From: Liquidambar formosana
Lineage: Eukaryota > Streptophyta > Magnoliopsida > Saxifragales > Altingiaceae
NCBI GenBank assembly: GCA_039720395.1
Contig: CM077826.1
Coordinates: 39,150,790-39,214,789 of the forward strand
Direction: 5' to 3'
DNA length: 64,000 nt
This document shows, in pieces, positions 62,495-64,000 of the stretch (its first letter is position 1; the number at the start of each line of letters is the position of its first letter). The position numbers and the translations under genes are program-made. The notes below the pieces were generated by a model. That model was not told where the DNA came from. It searched no databases and saw nothing but the letters and a program-made list of their open reading frames with translations.

Positions 62495-63283
62495 TATATA
62501 TATACTATGATTTTCCAAAGGTGATTGGTTGCAAAGGTGTTCGAACTTAGAATTCCAAAGAGTTTTGAAGGCGGACTTAGAAATCCAAATTCTCCACAAA
62601 TTAAAATAAAAGCAGCATCTCTCGAGGCATCCTCCAGCGTTGGGGCGTCCTTCCATTTTTAATCTCAAATTCTCCCACCAGTAGATAAACATCGTCCCCT
62701 TAGTCGATGCTACAACACCATAGCATACCATTCTAGAAATATGACACCTTGTGAGTAGATTCCAGACCCCTAATTACACCATGCACACTAATTACTCTTC
62801 CACCATTACAAAGCCCTACATCAGCACTACCCAAACCCGCCTATGCTCCTAAAATTAAAGGTGTTTTTTCTATGAAAAATTCCAGACAATTGAAATCATG
62901 CTGTGAATACAAAAATAAACTATAAAGTAAAAACTCATCAATTCTAAGACGTGGAAATTAATCCACTGTCCTTAAGAAGTCAAATCGCCCCACACAGATC
63001 AATTCCTTTTGTGCAACAAGTGGCTGTCGGCGATCACCCTCCAGGATACAATGGCGGCTTTGTTGTGTATGCACTCACAAGCAAAAGCCCCAACTCCTCA
63101 AAATATAAATCTCAAAACAATAAGAAATGCAGAAATTTGGTAGAGAAGGAAGAGAGAAAATAAGTATATTAGGTACTACACTGTCCGAGTGAGGGCTGAT
63201 ATTTGGCTAATATTTATAAGAAACGGTAGTCAACACATTAAAGCCCCCACTTTATTCTCCTTGCAACAGAAGAAGGCATTAAA

Positions 63284-63339
63284 GCCTTCACTATATACCT
63301 TCAGCAGGGGTGCCTTCACTATATACCTTCGGCAGGGGT
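63284..63339. repeat. 28-bp tandem duplication
   Basis: Two adjacent copies starting gccttcactatatacctt and ending gcaggggt (63284-63311, 63312-63339) differ at one base. The following sequence (ggcaggggtaag...gatacccctaat) also occurs near 37184 in modified form. Confidence 0.85.
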
Positions 63340-63875
63340 AAGACTTAAGATACCCCTAATAGTTAACAAATAAATAATAAAAAGCAATATATCCAACAGT
63401 TATTGGGTCAAAAAATGAAGCCGACCGGTTGGATTCATGAAAGGCTTTTCAAAACCACTGAGCCAATTTTAACTTGACAAGGCAAATATAGATTTTGAAA
63501 ACAAATCCACCTTCCCTTAAAAAAAAAGGGGGGGGGGGTCAAATTAGGATTAGGCTCTTCTTAGTGGTCCCAAATTTGACCGGAGAGGCTGAGACAAATT
63601 GGCCATTTTTTCCTTTACGAATTCAAAATTAATAGAGTCAGCGATGATCATAGCAATCAACACATGAACAGTGATAATCATAGCAATCAATACCGCATAA
63701 TAATAATAAATAAATAAATAAGGGAAGATGAGGAACACAGATCTTGTGGTCGCCTGCGACCATAAACTTGGCATGGCACCTCTGTCGAAATTATGACAAA
63801 TCTATACAAGCTATACTCCGACTTCAATTAAAACAGAAATATATACCCTTGAATGACCCAAAGTCACCCATCAGT

Positions 63876-64000
63876 TCACTTGTAAGGGGCAAACAAGAGG
63901 GATGAGTTCTGTCCTCCAAAGCCAAATGAGTTGGACAATGCCACCTTTACGTTCAACCGTTCTTTCTTGGGACCCACAAGCGTGTTCATGTCCTGCTTTA
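63876..64000 (-). CDS. KAS2: Beta-ketoacyl-ACP synthase II (KAS II/FAB1-type), C-terminal exon, partial
   Basis: The minus strand reads TLVGPKKERLNVKVALSNSFGFGG then QNSSLLFAPYK and TGA (63876-63878). This is the C-terminal end of plant plastid KAS II, which extends palmitoyl-ACP to stearoyl-ACP. The catalytic Cys and His residues lie upstream, outside the window. A splice acceptor (aaagCAG) just before GAC at 63992 probably marks the last exon's start, so coding may be only 63876-63992 here. The GFGGQN motif has Gln where most plant homologues have His; this position is not one of the catalytic residues. A pseudogene cannot be excluded from so short a piece. Confidence 0.75.
   Translation of the reverse strand, partial: KQDMNTLVGPKKERLNVKVALSNSFGFGGQNSSLLFAPYK

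Larger units (their letters stand above)
60111..63875. other. Intergenic upstream of ALKBH and downstream of the KAS II gene
   Basis: The first few hundred bases are probably the ALKBH leader and promoter (the gene is on minus). Then AT-rich spacer with ATA repeats (about 60810 and 60966), a 14-base C run (61029-61042) and a MITE (62127-62494). The KAS II 3' UTR likely occupies the end. No other gene recognised. Confidence 0.6.

Noticed and set aside
62486..62731. 81-codon minus-strand ORF overlapping the end of the MITE
   Set aside because: Runs into the MITE terminus and has no recognisable family; likely chance or decayed repeat coding.

Overview
The window is nuclear DNA from a flowering plant, probably a woody eudicot. 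It is AT-rich and dominated by introns and intergenic DNA. Genes are split by GT..AG introns of up to 6.5 kb. It carries tRNA-derived SINEs, LINE fragments, copia and gypsy LTR elements, hAT- and Mutator-type MITEs and many microsatellites. The encoded proteins are plant-specific or plant-typical families. The species cannot be named from the sequence alone.

Layout, left to right. 1-12.4 kb holds no live gene: a SINE, two very short poly(A) insertions, a 664-bp hAT-type MITE and a decayed 4.8-kb Ty1/copia element with both LTRs. 12.4-37.7 kb (+) is one very large gene for a COP1-interacting-protein (CIP7)-related protein. It has 10 coding exons, and introns 4, 8 and 9 are multi-kilobase and packed with transposon remains. 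Its reading frame is intact except for three single extra bases. 40.87-47.29 kb (+) is a full-length ABCB (P-glycoprotein/MDR-type) transporter in 9 coding exons with an unusual His-rich N-terminal extension. 50.2-52.5 kb (+) is a DUF936-family gene, followed by a perfect 27-bp hairpin. 54.94-60.11 kb (-) is an ALKBH1-type AlkB 2-oxoglutarate/Fe(II) dioxygenase with four coding exons. 63.88-64.0 kb (-) is the last exon of a plastid-type beta-ketoacyl-ACP synthase II gene that runs off the window.

The five genes have unrelated jobs (light signalling-related, membrane transport, unknown, nucleic-acid demethylation, fatty-acid elongation), and nothing suggests they form a pathway or cluster. No new multi-gene system was found. 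The most unusual signal is a set of about ten tiny insertions of roughly 13-35 bp. Each is little more than a poly(A)/poly(T) run plus a short LINE/SINE-like 3' tip, flanked by target-site duplications, and most are in the same orientation. Other points of note are the three same-direction +1 frameshifts in the CIP7-like gene, the His-rich ABCB N-terminus, the perfect hairpin, and seven long poly-G/poly-C tracts.
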